Assembly: GCA_016707525.1 (NCBI GenBank)
Contig: JADJHP010000003.1
Location: 372,001-436,000, forward strand
DNA from: Ignavibacteriota bacterium
Lineage (GTDB): Bacteria; Bacteroidota; Ignavibacteria; UBA10030; UBA6906
DNA: 64,000 nt
Direction: 5' to 3'
Under the pieces are notes generated by a model that had not been told where the DNA came from, made no database searches, and was given only the letters and a program-made list of their open reading frames with translations. The position numbers and the translations under genes are program-made. Below are positions 1 to 8,184 of the stretch, piece after piece (within the stretch, counting starts at the first letter, position 1; each line of letters starts with the position of its first letter).

Positions 1-2
1 AA

Positions 3-671
3 TTGCCATGCGATGAGACGGCCTTCATGCTGATCGACGTCTATGGGCTGGGGTACAGTCCGGGTGAGCCGGAACCTGAAAGGCCCGCGCTCTTCTATAG
101 AGGGTCCACCGAGGTGGAGCGCCGGGTCATGGTCGGCCATGTGAAGCCTGCGCTCGAGGCTGCCCGCAGGATCGGGATCCCGATCATCTATCTGAACAAC
201 TCCAACCAGATGGTGGCGACACAGAAGAGTGAGTTCGGGTCGATCCTTGTCAGGACGCACGGCCTCACGGTGGAAGAACGGTGGGAGACCGATCCTGTGG
301 AATTCCGCTTCAGCACCCTGGTCGAACCAGGGCCCGGAGAGTACATCGTACAGAAGCAGATGTACAGCGGATTTTTCGAGACCTGCCTGGAGACCCTCCT
401 GCGGAATCTCCGGATCAAGAACCTGATCACGGTGGGGTTCGCAGCCAACGCCTGCGTTCTCGGCACGCTGACCGATGCCCTGTACAGGAATTACAGGATC
501 GTTCTGTTGCGTGACGGCACCGCGGCGATGGAGTATCACGACACGATGGATGATCAGACCGTCACGCGCGCCATCATCCGGCACGTCGAGGCATTTCTGG
601 GATACACCTCGACCTCGGCGGAATTCGTCCGTTCGTGCCAGCAGCTTTCGGGAGAGGAGAAATTGAAATGA
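3..671 (+). CDS. Isochorismatase-like cysteine hydrolase (possibly 5'-partial)
   Basis: A 222-residue protein of the isochorismatase/nicotinamidase fold. These enzymes hydrolyse amides or enol ethers with an Asp-Lys-Cys triad. The likely triad is visible: Asp12 in 'AFMLIDVYG', Lys118 in 'YIVQKQMYS' and Cys151 in 'GFAANACVLGT'. The reading frame is open at the window edge and the first available start is TTG at base 3, so a few N-terminal residues may lie outside. The stop overlaps the start of the symporter gene (ATGA at 668-671), so the two are translationally coupled. The neighbouring symporter and isomerase suggest a catabolic operon in which this enzyme cleaves an imported compound. The substrate cannot be read from the sequence. 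Confidence 0.85.
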   Translation: MPCDETAFMLIDVYGLGYSPGEPEPERPALFYRGSTEVERRVMVGHVKPALEAARRIGIPIIYLNNSNQMVATQKSEFGSILVRTHGLTVEERWETDPVEFRFSTLVEPGPGEYIVQKQMYSGFFETCLETLLRNLRIKNLITVGFAANACVLGTLTDALYRNYRIVLLRDGTAAMEYHDTMDDQTVTRAIIRHVEAFLGYTSTSAEFVRSCQQLSGEEKLK

Positions 672-2656
672 CGTTTGGCCTTCCTGCTGTCGACTACGTG
701 GTCATCGGTATCTATCTTGTCTCCATGCTGGGCATCGGGGTCTACTTCAGCCGGTTCATGAAGGGGGGGAAGGATTTCTTCATTGGAGGCAACCTCATCC
801 CATGGTGGGTGTCGGGTATCTCGCTCTACATGACCATGTTCTCTGCCTGGACCTTCACCGGCGGGGCAAGCTTCGTGTATCACACGGGCTGGTTTGGCCT
901 GTTGTACTTTCTGACATGGAGCATTGCGTTCCTGATCGGCTTCCTGATGTCGGCCAAACGCTGGCGGAGAACCCGTGTCACGTCTCCGGTCGAGTACATT
1001 GAGACACGGTTCAACAGACCCACGCATCTCTTTTTCAGCGTGTACATGGCACTGGCCATGCTCTACTGGCCGGCCCATCATCTGGCATCGCTGAGCAAGA
1101 TATGTGCGCCCACGCTCTTCCCCGGATCCATGGTCGCCATCGATGTGATGATCGTCGTCATCGGGATCATCATCATGCTCTACACGTTCATGGGTGGCTT
1201 ATGGGCGGTGTGCATTACGGACGTCGTCCAGTTCCTGATCCTGATCGCCGTCTGCGTGGTACTGCTTCCGGCCGTCCTTCTGTCAGGGGAGTTCAGTTCG
1301 GCCGGAGACCTGCTCCGGCAGGTCCAGCCGCTGACCTTTCATCACGTGTTGCCGGATGGCACCATGTACGACCACTGGTATCTGCTCGGGCTTATCGCGG
1401 CGAACATCTTCGGCAATGCCGTCGGCGACAAGGCCCAGCGCTACTACAGCGTCCGCGACGAGAAGGAAGCCATGAAGGTCGGATGGTTCACGTTCGTTCT
1501 ATTCCTGACTGCCCCTGTCCTGTTCGGCATCCCCCCGCTGATCGGGAAAGTGCTGTGGCCCGACATCACCATGCTCGGGTACTTCGCCGGTGTCACCAAG
1601 GCAGATGAGAATGTCTTCATTGCAGTGGTGCTGCGCTACATGCCCGCTGGTATTGTAGGGTTCTTCCTCTCCGCCATGATGGCAGCATCCATGTCCTCCA
1701 TGAGCGGAGTCTGGAACACCGTATCCTCGATCGTTTCGATCGACCTCTACAAGAATCGCTTCAGGCCGGCCGCCACGGAAAGGCAGACGCTTCGCGTGGG
1801 TCGCATCTCTGTCTCGGTATTCGCCCTGATCGCGATCCTCCTTGCACTGGTGATCATCCACAGCGATTTTGGGATATTCTCGATCAGCACCATCTTCTTT
1901 GGACTCACGGCTGTTCCCAGCGCGATACCGGTGTTGCTGGGGATCATGACCAGAAAGATCTCGCGCTGGTCCGCCATGGCATCCGTCATCGCAGGCGCAT
2001 TGATGGCGTCGCTCGCACGCTTTGTGCTGCACTATTCGCTGGGGGAACAGTTCCTGATCACGGTGGCCATCACACTCCTGTTTGTCGTCGCTTCCTATCC
2101 TCTGGGACGGATGTACAACGCACGGCGTATGTCTGCCCTGGCGATCAGCCTGGTGCTGAGTGTCGTTCTCTACTTCTTCTTCCTGTTTGCCAACCACAAT
2201 CCGGACCTGTCGCCCGGAACCTTCGCAGGCAGCCTGATGGCTGGTTGGACGGAGTTCCTGGTGTCGGCCCACTTCTGGCTTCTGCTTTCAGCACTCGCGT
2301 ACTTCGCACTGACATATCGATTTGCAGCCATGTTCGGAAGAGATCTGCAGGCATCGCAGGCTGAAGTGAACGCTTTCTTCGACAGACTGGACAGACCGGT
2401 CGATGTTGTCAAGGAAGTCCTCTCCACCGGCGCAAAAGAGGCCAACATCTTTCCCCTCGTGGGATGGATCTCGGTTGGATTGGCAGGAGTGACGCTTCTC
2501 ATCCTGGCCGTGCCCGGTACCAGGACGAACATCGGGGTCAACCTCGGGATCAGCGGACTGCTGCTCATCATCGGGGTGGCAATGATCCTGTCGAAGCGCC
2601 TGACCAAGCCGCTCGCGTCGATCGCCGGTGGTCTTATCCAGGGAGCTAAGTTCTGA
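668..2656 (+). CDS. Sodium:solute symporter (SSS/SLC5 family)
   Basis: A 662-residue inner-membrane transporter with the SSS pattern: 'VVIGIYLVSMLGIGVY' in the first helix, then a loop with 'DFFIGGNLIPWW', followed by many hydrophobic helices. It should take up a small organic solute with Na+. A GTG start at 635 is possible, but ATG 668 is preferred because GGAGAGGAG lies just upstream (650-658) and it forms an ATGA overlap with the hydrolase stop. The isomerase gene begins on the next base after its stop. Helices extend beyond the usual 13-helix core, with extra hydrophobic segments after about residue 560. The solute is unknown; the operon suggests a compound that is hydrolysed and isomerised after entry. 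Confidence 0.9.
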   Translation: MTFGLPAVDYVVIGIYLVSMLGIGVYFSRFMKGGKDFFIGGNLIPWWVSGISLYMTMFSAWTFTGGASFVYHTGWFGLLYFLTWSIAFLIGFLMSAKRWRRTRVTSPVEYIETRFNRPTHLFFSVYMALAMLYWPAHHLASLSKICAPTLFPGSMVAIDVMIVVIGIIIMLYTFMGGLWAVCITDVVQFLILIAVCVVLLPAVLLSGEFSSAGDLLRQVQPLTFHHVLPDGTMYDHWYLLGLIAANIFGNAVGDKAQRYYSVRDEKEAMKVGWFTFVLFLTAPVLFGIPPLIGKVLWPDITMLGYFAGVTKADENVFIAVVLRYMPAGIVGFFLSAMMAASMSSMSGVWNTVSSIVSIDLYKNRFRPAATERQTLRVGRISVSVFALIAILLALVIIHSDFGIFSISTIFFGLTAVPSAIPVLLGIMTRKISRWSAMASVIAGALMASLARFVLHYSLGEQFLITVAITLLFVVASYPLGRMYNARRMSALAISLVLSVVLYFFFLFANHNPDLSPGTFAGSLMAGWTEFLVSAHFWLLLSALAYFALTYRFAAMFGRDLQASQAEVNAFFDRLDRPVDVVKEVLSTGAKEANIFPLVGWISVGLAGVTLLILAVPGTRTNIGVNLGISGLLLIIGVAMILSKRLTKPLASIAGGLIQGAKF

Positions 2657-3511
2657 ATGGTCACGCTCGTCCTGAACTCCATAGCTCTTGACCCGCATCG
2701 ATGGACGAAGGAAAAGGTCCCGTTCCACAAGCTCGAGCAACTTCTCGCGCCCATTGCTCAGACCGGGTTTCGTTTCGTTGAGATCTGGCAGCATCATATC
2801 TCTGAAGAAACAGAGGCACAGATCAGCGCGATCCGTGCAGCCGGCAATTCTCTGGGAGTATCCTTCCCCGTGGTCGGACTCTATCCTCAGCTGCATGTCG
2901 GGGGGGAAGAATGTCGCAGGGAAGGCGAGAGAACCAACAGGCTCTTGAGTTATGCGAAGATATTGGGTGCGGACATTGTGAAGGTCTTCGCGGGCAGCCG
3001 GGATTCAGCTCTCATCACTCCCAGGGAGTACGAACTCTCCGTTGAAGCCATGAAGCAGATGACACAACGGGCGGAATCTCTTGATCTTACGATCACCGGC
3101 GAGACCCATCCGAACACTTTATTCGATACCGTTGGGTCCTGTCGGAGGTTCATGCAGGATGTGCAGAGTGACAGATTCAAGATCTGTTTCCAGCCATTCG
3201 ATCTGCGCGACACGAACCAGGCGATACGGGACTACGAACTCGTAGCAGCAGACGTGATCCATGTCCACTACCAGGGGCGCAAAGGGGACTCCATGGAGCT
3301 ACTCGAGAATGCAGATCTGGACCACAGGAGGCTGACCCGGGCCCTTGCCCATAAGGGATTCAGCGGATACCTGTGCATTGAGTTCACGAAGGATTGTGTG
3401 GTTGAGAACCCCGTGGACTTCAACCTGGAGGCCGTTCTTAACAACGCCCGGAGGGATCGCGATTTTGTGTTGAAGCTTGGACAGGAACTGCAGATGCGGA
3501 TACAGGGCTGA
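2657..3511 (+). CDS. Sugar phosphate isomerase/epimerase-like TIM-barrel protein
   Basis: A 284-residue protein of the xylose-isomerase-like TIM-barrel superfamily. Candidate metal ligands at barrel strand ends are Glu42 ('FVEIW'), Glu149 ('ITGETHPN'), His202/His204 ('IHVHYQG') and Glu242 ('CIEFTKD'), matching the Glu/His/Glu arrangement of the family. The ATG directly follows the TGA of the symporter, so it is the third gene of the same operon. A GC-rich hairpin about 100 bp downstream probably ends the transcript. Members isomerise sugars or inositol-like compounds or act as endonuclease-fold relatives; the exact reaction here is not known. Confidence 0.82.
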   Translation: MVTLVLNSIALDPHRWTKEKVPFHKLEQLLAPIAQTGFRFVEIWQHHISEETEAQISAIRAAGNSLGVSFPVVGLYPQLHVGGEECRREGERTNRLLSYAKILGADIVKVFAGSRDSALITPREYELSVEAMKQMTQRAESLDLTITGETHPNTLFDTVGSCRRFMQDVQSDRFKICFQPFDLRDTNQAIRDYELVAADVIHVHYQGRKGDSMELLENADLDHRRLTRALAHKGFSGYLCIEFTKDCVVENPVDFNLEAVLNNARRDRDFVLKLGQELQMRIQG

Positions 3512-3608
3512 GACCGGCGAGTCCATCTGTGGACGCTTACCGTCCGTTGCTCCCGACGATGTTCGATGCCGGGGAGCGGGAGCCGATCCTGCCGAACGGA
3601 TAGACGAG

Positions 3609-3640
3609 AGGGGGCAGCGATGCCCCCTTTCGTTTTCATC
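3609..3640 (+). terminator. Rho-independent terminator after the hydrolase-symporter-isomerase operon
   Basis: A perfect stem AGGGGGCA / TGCCCCCT (3609-3616 with 3621-3628) closes a GCGA tetraloop and is followed by a T-rich run, TTCGTTTTC. It lies about 100 bp after the isomerase stop and before the convergent lipoprotein gene. Confidence 0.75.
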
Positions 3641-3719
3641 GCATGGAAGGGTTTCCCCCTTACTTGCGATCCCTTCCTCAACTTCCTGGATCACATGCAG
3701 GGGTCAGGCCATCTCCGGT

Positions 3720-4067
3720 TCACAGTTTGAAGCGTGCCGCCAGGTCGTTGTCGACAAGGACGGTCGTTTCCCAGCCGGTGCCAAAGATCCCCAGCACCCC
3801 GCTATTGTACACCGAGAAGAAGTGCACTGCATGTCCCCGGTAGGTCCCTTTTCCTTCAATCGTGTTCGCAAACGCGGCGGGCTTGTCGGAAACGACCACG
3901 CTATCATTGATGGCGATGGTGATCACGTTGGTGACGGCCGACTTGGTTGCAGTGATGTTCCATTCTGTTGCGACATTCTTGGAAGTGTACGACGACATTT
4001 GGGACGCACCGCAGCCGGCGAGAACAACGAGGCAGCAGATGGCAAGGAGAGTCATGGTTTTTGACAT
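3720..4067 (-). CDS. Small lipoprotein of unknown function
   Basis: A 115-residue protein with a short hydrophobic signal ending in the lipobox 'LAGC' (Cys at about residue 19), so it is probably lipid-anchored. The start at 4067 is preceded by a GGAG motif; longer upstream extension in the same frame has no signal character. The mature part is short, beta-rich looking and ends in 'VDNDLAARFKL'. I do not recognise the family. A diverged copy of its last 39 codons lies at 10812-10931, showing that this gene has been duplicated locally. It is transcribed towards the terminator of the preceding operon, and away from the propeller gene. Confidence 0.75.
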   Translation of the reverse strand: MSKTMTLLAICCLVVLAGCGASQMSSYTSKNVATEWNITATKSAVTNVITIAINDSVVVSDKPAAFANTIEGKGTYRGHAVHFFSVYNSGVLGIFGTGWETTVLVDNDLAARFKL

Positions 4068-4670
4068 AGAGAACTCCAGTATGGTTTGAGAAGACCGGAA
4101 CATACGACGATCGATGTGAGTCTTGTGACTTGCACTGTACAGATCGACCTGGGTGAGTTCCGCAAGCACTTCCTGAAAGCTGCGGAATCTGATCGCACAC
4201 GCGAAAAGCCAAGCGGATTGGGCCGTGGGCGGCGACCACTCAGCAGAGCTGAATGCCCACACGAAGCGGTGTACCGTCATGAACGTCAATACTACACGAT
4301 ATAGTTCCCCCGGGCGTCGTATCGGGTGCATTCAGGCCTACGGCTGGTCTGAGAGCAGAAGAGTGGTATGGCTTCCAGACGCGATCAGGCAAAGCCGTGG
4401 ATATGGGGCAAGGCGCAGCCTTTGCCATCCGTCCCTACGCCAGTGAAGAGGCGGCCGGGTTCAGGCACGCACCGAATAGCGAATGGTCCGCCCCTCAACC
4501 CCATTGACATTGCCAACATGCCGGGCTATATTTGATACAGGTAAGCTACTGATGGTTTGTACAGCCATCGAGCCGCCCATCTGGATCCCCACCTCCACTC
4601 CGGTTCCAGGACCCACCCGACGACCCCCTGGCTCATCCTATGCTTCTCATCTTCACTGCGGGGGGATACA
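4068..4670. other. 603-bp intergenic region between divergent genes
   Basis: No convincing gene was found on either strand; short open frames here lack signal sequences, family motifs and ribosome sites. It must hold the promoter of the lipoprotein (minus) and it contains a well-formed promoter for the propeller gene (plus) at 4504-4534. Confidence 0.6.
4504..4534 (+). promoter_or_regulatory. Promoter of the Asp-box propeller gene
   Basis: A perfect TTGACA (4504-4509) is followed after exactly 17 bases by TATATT (4527-4532). The same -10 region reads TATATTTG, which also fits the Bacteroidota -7 consensus TAnnTTTG. It would give a leader of roughly 130 bases before the ATG at 4671. Confidence 0.6.
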
Positions 4671-6791
4671 ATGAGAACCCGACTCTTCCTTTTCGCCCTT
4701 GCCATCGGCACGTTCAATCCGTATGCATCCGCGCAATGGCAACTCATGAACGGCCCGTATGGATGTACGATCAACTGCTACGTCGTACACGGCACGTATC
4801 TCTTTGCGGGCACGCAAAGCAACGGCATATTCCGCTCCACCGACAATGGCGCAAGCTGGACGGCGGTCAATGCAGGTCTCACAGCCAGGGGCGCATCCTG
4901 CCTCGCCACAATGGAACAATATCTCTTTGCCGGAACAAGCGAAGGGATCTTTCGTTCGGCAGACAATGGTACGACATGGGAGCCGACCGACTCCCTGCCG
5001 GCGTGGACACAGCCCACCGCTCTGGCGGTCGTGGATTCTTCGGTCTTCGCCGGCACCAACTATGGCATCTTCGTGTCTGTCGATGGCGGCACGACCTGGG
5101 AGGCCGCCAGCGCAGGACTCCCCGTGATGCCTCAGTGGTCTACCGGCTTCATCCGTTGCATTGCCTCGGGTGATTCTTGTCTGTTCGCCGGTTCCGACAG
5201 CATTGGCGTCTACCTGTCAACCGATCATGGAGCAACCTGGACATTCAAGAGGCTCAATGACTATACCGGCTGGAGGTACGCTGTCAGTGCTTTGCATGCC
5301 GGCGGGGGGAAACTCTTTGCCGGAACCGAGGAAGAAGGCGTCTTCCTCTCTACCGACAACGGGTCGAGCTGGACGGAGGTCAATGCTGGTCTGAAACAGA
5401 AAGGCATCAACTGCCTCGCCGCCAGGGATAGCGTCCTCTTTGCCGGCACCCTCAGGGGCGTGTTCTCCACAACCGACAATGGCGCTCATTGGACGGGTGC
5501 GGGCCGGGATTCACTGACAGCAACGGTCAATGCAATTGCCGTGTCCGGCCCAAACCTCCTTGCCGGGACGAGCGGGCTCGGGACCTATAGATCTACAGAC
5601 AATAGCATGCGTTGGGTCCAGGGCAATGCAGGCATGCCACCGGTCGTCGTCAGCGCACTCGGTGTCTCCGGCGCAACTCTGCTCGCCGCCACCGATGCAG
5701 GAGGGATATTTCTTTCCGCTGCAAACGGCGATCAGTGGACCCAGATCGGAGGAGGATGGGACGCCAAGGGGATCAATCTCATTGCGATGAGAGAAAAGAC
5801 GATCATTGCCGGGGGTCCAGGAGTCTACATATCTACACATAGCGACACAGGCTGGACGACGATCGATCACCGGTTATTGCCATATGCTGTCCGCGCCTTT
5901 GTGGTTTCCGACACTGTCCTTTACGCAGGTACGTCCGGGGGCATTTTCGGCATAGCCAACGACGGCAGGGTGACGCGTGGGGTCAGGCTGGGAGATTTCA
6001 GTTCTGATGTGAACGCCCTCGCGATCTCTGACACGAGCCTCTTTGTCGCGACCCGTAATGACGTGGTCGGTCACGGAGGCGGTGTGTTTTGTACGACAGA
6101 TGGCGGTGCGAGCTGGGCTGCTGTCGACTCAGGCATTCCACACCGCCATGCTCATTTTTCGTCCGTCGTCGGAATACTTTTTGCCGCCGGCGGCACCGTC
6201 TTTACCGTATGCGATAGTGGACTGTATGCTTCGACAGACCATGGCACGAGCTGGCATGACGCTGGCGAGGGCATCCCCGATAGGTACATCAGAACCATGG
6301 AAGCACAGAGCGGCTTTGTGTTCGCGGGAACGGACAGCGGCCTCTTCCTGTCCACCGACAACGGAGCACACTGGAGGTCATCAACACCGACCGTGACGAG
6401 CACGTGGGTGACGGCAATCGCATGTTCGCCGACACATGTCTATGCTGGCTACAAGCACGGTGGCATTTGGAGACGGGCGCTGTCGGAGTTGACAACGGCA
6501 GTGCATCCGGGAACGGAACGCATAACCGATGAATTCCGTCTGGACCAGAATTTTCCCGATCCATTCAACCCTTCCACGACCATCGGCTATACCCTGCCAG
6601 CACGGTCATACGTCTCGCTCACGGTTTTCAACGTGCTCGGTCAACAGGTGGCACTCCTCGACGACGGCGAACGGCAGGCGGGATATCACGCGGTCAGGAT
6701 GGACGGATCGCAACTTCCGAGCGGGGTATACTTCTACCGGCTCATGGCGGGGCGGTATTCCACCACCAGGCGCATGCTGCTGGTGAGATAA
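4671..6791 (+). CDS. Secreted Asp-box (BNR-like) beta-propeller protein with T9SS sorting domain
   Basis: A 706-residue exported protein. The start at 4671 follows a GGGGGA ribosome site and gives a clear signal peptide (MRTRLFLFALAIGTF ... ASA). The body has about a dozen repeats of roughly 40-55 residues, each with an SxDxGxxW Asp-box such as 'STDNGASW', usually after 'LFAGT', as in sialidase-like or photosystem-assembly-like propellers. The C-terminus carries 'LDQNFPDPFNPSTTI' and ends in 'RRMLLVR', the type A sorting signal recognised by the type IX secretion system, so it is released or attached at the cell surface. No enzymatic residues are evident; a binding or adhesion role is plausible but unproven. 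Confidence 0.88.
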   Translation: MRTRLFLFALAIGTFNPYASAQWQLMNGPYGCTINCYVVHGTYLFAGTQSNGIFRSTDNGASWTAVNAGLTARGASCLATMEQYLFAGTSEGIFRSADNGTTWEPTDSLPAWTQPTALAVVDSSVFAGTNYGIFVSVDGGTTWEAASAGLPVMPQWSTGFIRCIASGDSCLFAGSDSIGVYLSTDHGATWTFKRLNDYTGWRYAVSALHAGGGKLFAGTEEEGVFLSTDNGSSWTEVNAGLKQKGINCLAARDSVLFAGTLRGVFSTTDNGAHWTGAGRDSLTATVNAIAVSGPNLLAGTSGLGTYRSTDNSMRWVQGNAGMPPVVVSALGVSGATLLAATDAGGIFLSAANGDQWTQIGGGWDAKGINLIAMREKTIIAGGPGVYISTHSDTGWTTIDHRLLPYAVRAFVVSDTVLYAGTSGGIFGIANDGRVTRGVRLGDFSSDVNALAISDTSLFVATRNDVVGHGGGVFCTTDGGASWAAVDSGIPHRHAHFSSVVGILFAAGGTVFTVCDSGLYASTDHGTSWHDAGEGIPDRYIRTMEAQSGFVFAGTDSGLFLSTDNGAHWRSSTPTVTSTWVTAIACSPTHVYAGYKHGGIWRRALSELTTAVHPGTERITDEFRLDQNFPDPFNPSTTIGYTLPARSYVSLTVFNVLGQQVALLDDGERQAGYHAVRMDGSQLPSGVYFYRLMAGRYSTTRRMLLVR

Positions 6792-6852
6792 CCGGCAGTG
6801 GGCGCACGATGCCTCCTGTGCGACGGTTCACGTGGCCCATCCGCGATCCGGT

Positions 6853-6940
6853 CCCCCGCCACTTCCCTGCCGTTCCCTGGCCCTCCCCGATGATCGGGGA
6901 GGGTGTCGGCACGGGAATGTCGCAGTGCCACTGATGATGA
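6853..6940. repeat. Interspersed intergenic repeat, copy 1
   Basis: About 88 bp that align without obvious gaps to 10652-10740. It contains a 10-bp perfect hairpin CCCTCCCCGA-TGA-TCGGGGAGGG at 6881-6903 and shared blocks such as 'GGAATGTC.CAGTGCCACT'. It lies between the convergent propeller and decarboxylase-like genes, where the hairpin could also serve as a bidirectional terminator. Confidence 0.7.
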
Positions 6941-6979
6941 GCCACTTTGTGCTCGAAGCGTCCCTTGTGACGTGGAAGC

Positions 6980-8095
6980 CTAGTACACACACGCCCGTGC
7001 CGCTTGAGCGAACGCGGCGATGTTCTCAAGTGGCGTTTCGAAGAAATGGTCGGCGCAGGAAAGAATGTACCCGCCGTCATAGCCCACCCTCGTGAACAGC
7101 GTTTCCACCTGAGCAGTGATCTCGGTGTGAGAGCCGCGCGTGAGTACGGAATGCTGGTCCATGCCGCCGATCAGTGCGATCCTGTTCCCGGTTTTCGCTT
7201 TCACCTCCCACGGTTCCTGGTTGCCGCCGATACTGAGCGGAGCCAGGGTTTCTGAGGCATCGGCGCCGTTCGCAATGATCAGATCCTCGATACCACGCGT
7301 GCCCCCGCACGTATGATAACTCACGGTGAACCCGTGGGCGTGCAAAGCGTCGTGCAACGTGCGGTCATACGGCAGGCAGAACTTCTCGTGGAGATCCGGG
7401 GAGATCACCGTAGACGAGGACGAGCCGCCGCCCGTTTCCACAACGTCGAACTTCGCGCCTTTCATCCCCTCCACGAAACGCAGCTTCTTCTCGAGCAGGA
7501 CCTGCAGCAAATGATGCACCCACTCCGGTTCATCCATCGCTTTGAAGATCAACTCCGTAATATCCATCAGGCACGCGGCGTGCTGCCAGCAACCCGCCTG
7601 GTCCCCCCAGACGAACCCGCGCACGATCCCTTTATCGCCGACCTCATCATAGGCCCGGGCCAGGGGCGCCGGATCAAGCGCAGGGACCGGCATGTACTTG
7701 CGGATGAGTTCGATATCCTCGTCGTGCTTGATGAGGTATTCCGTGATCCAGGTGGTCTTCCTGTCCCCTGCCGTCTTATAGGTGAGCACCCCTTCAGGTG
7801 TCACGATTCTGTGGTGGTTCACGCGGTTCTCGGGATCCGACTTGAGGACCGTCACTTCATCGCGCCATTCCGGCGTGGAGAACTTCGAGAAATCCGCCCC
7901 GACAAGCCAGAACTGACCCATATCCTCAAAATACTGCACCGCGGCGTCCATGCCGAAACGTTCAAAGGCCTGCAGGGGCGTCGCGCCGTTCAGATATTTA
8001 TCGAGATGGTACCCCTGCCACTGGTGGACGGTGACGGGAAGTCTGTCCGGTTTCTCGCAGTGCAGCGCGCACATCATCCGTTCTTTGGACGTCAT
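6980..8095 (-). CDS. Uroporphyrinogen decarboxylase-like protein (URO-D/MtaA superfamily)
   Basis: A 371-residue protein of the URO-D superfamily, which includes heme-pathway decarboxylases and the MtaA/CmuA methyltransferases. Family features include the N-terminal 'KERMMCALHCEKPDRLPV' (typical xxR..A....PDR.P), a central 'GGGSSSS' segment and 'VSYHTCGGTRGIEDLI' near the C-terminal third, where methyltransferase members bind Zn through His/Cys. It is unlikely to be the housekeeping HemE because the HemE 'PxWxMRQAGR' N-terminal motif is absent. Similar divergent paralogs are common in carbohydrate-degrading bacteria and their substrates are mostly unknown. No corrinoid-binding protein is encoded nearby. 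Confidence 0.78.
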   Translation of the reverse strand: MTSKERMMCALHCEKPDRLPVTVHQWQGYHLDKYLNGATPLQAFERFGMDAAVQYFEDMGQFWLVGADFSKFSTPEWRDEVTVLKSDPENRVNHHRIVTPEGVLTYKTAGDRKTTWITEYLIKHDEDIELIRKYMPVPALDPAPLARAYDEVGDKGIVRGFVWGDQAGCWQHAACLMDITELIFKAMDEPEWVHHLLQVLLEKKLRFVEGMKGAKFDVVETGGGSSSSTVISPDLHEKFCLPYDRTLHDALHAHGFTVSYHTCGGTRGIEDLIIANGADASETLAPLSIGGNQEPWEVKAKTGNRIALIGGMDQHSVLTRGSHTEITAQVETLFTRVGYDGGYILSCADHFFETPLENIAAFAQAARACVY

Positions 8096-8184
8096 GGATC
8101 GGTTCTCCAGAGGAAGAGGCGTCGTGGTTCAGTCTCTATGAATGTACGGCGACGGTACGAGAGCCACAAGTCGTGGCAACGCCG

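Noticed and set aside
554..1081. 175-codon open frame opposite the symporter gene
   Set aside because: Shadow of a GC-rich coding region: charged, repetitive composition, no family motif, and overlap with a well-supported gene.
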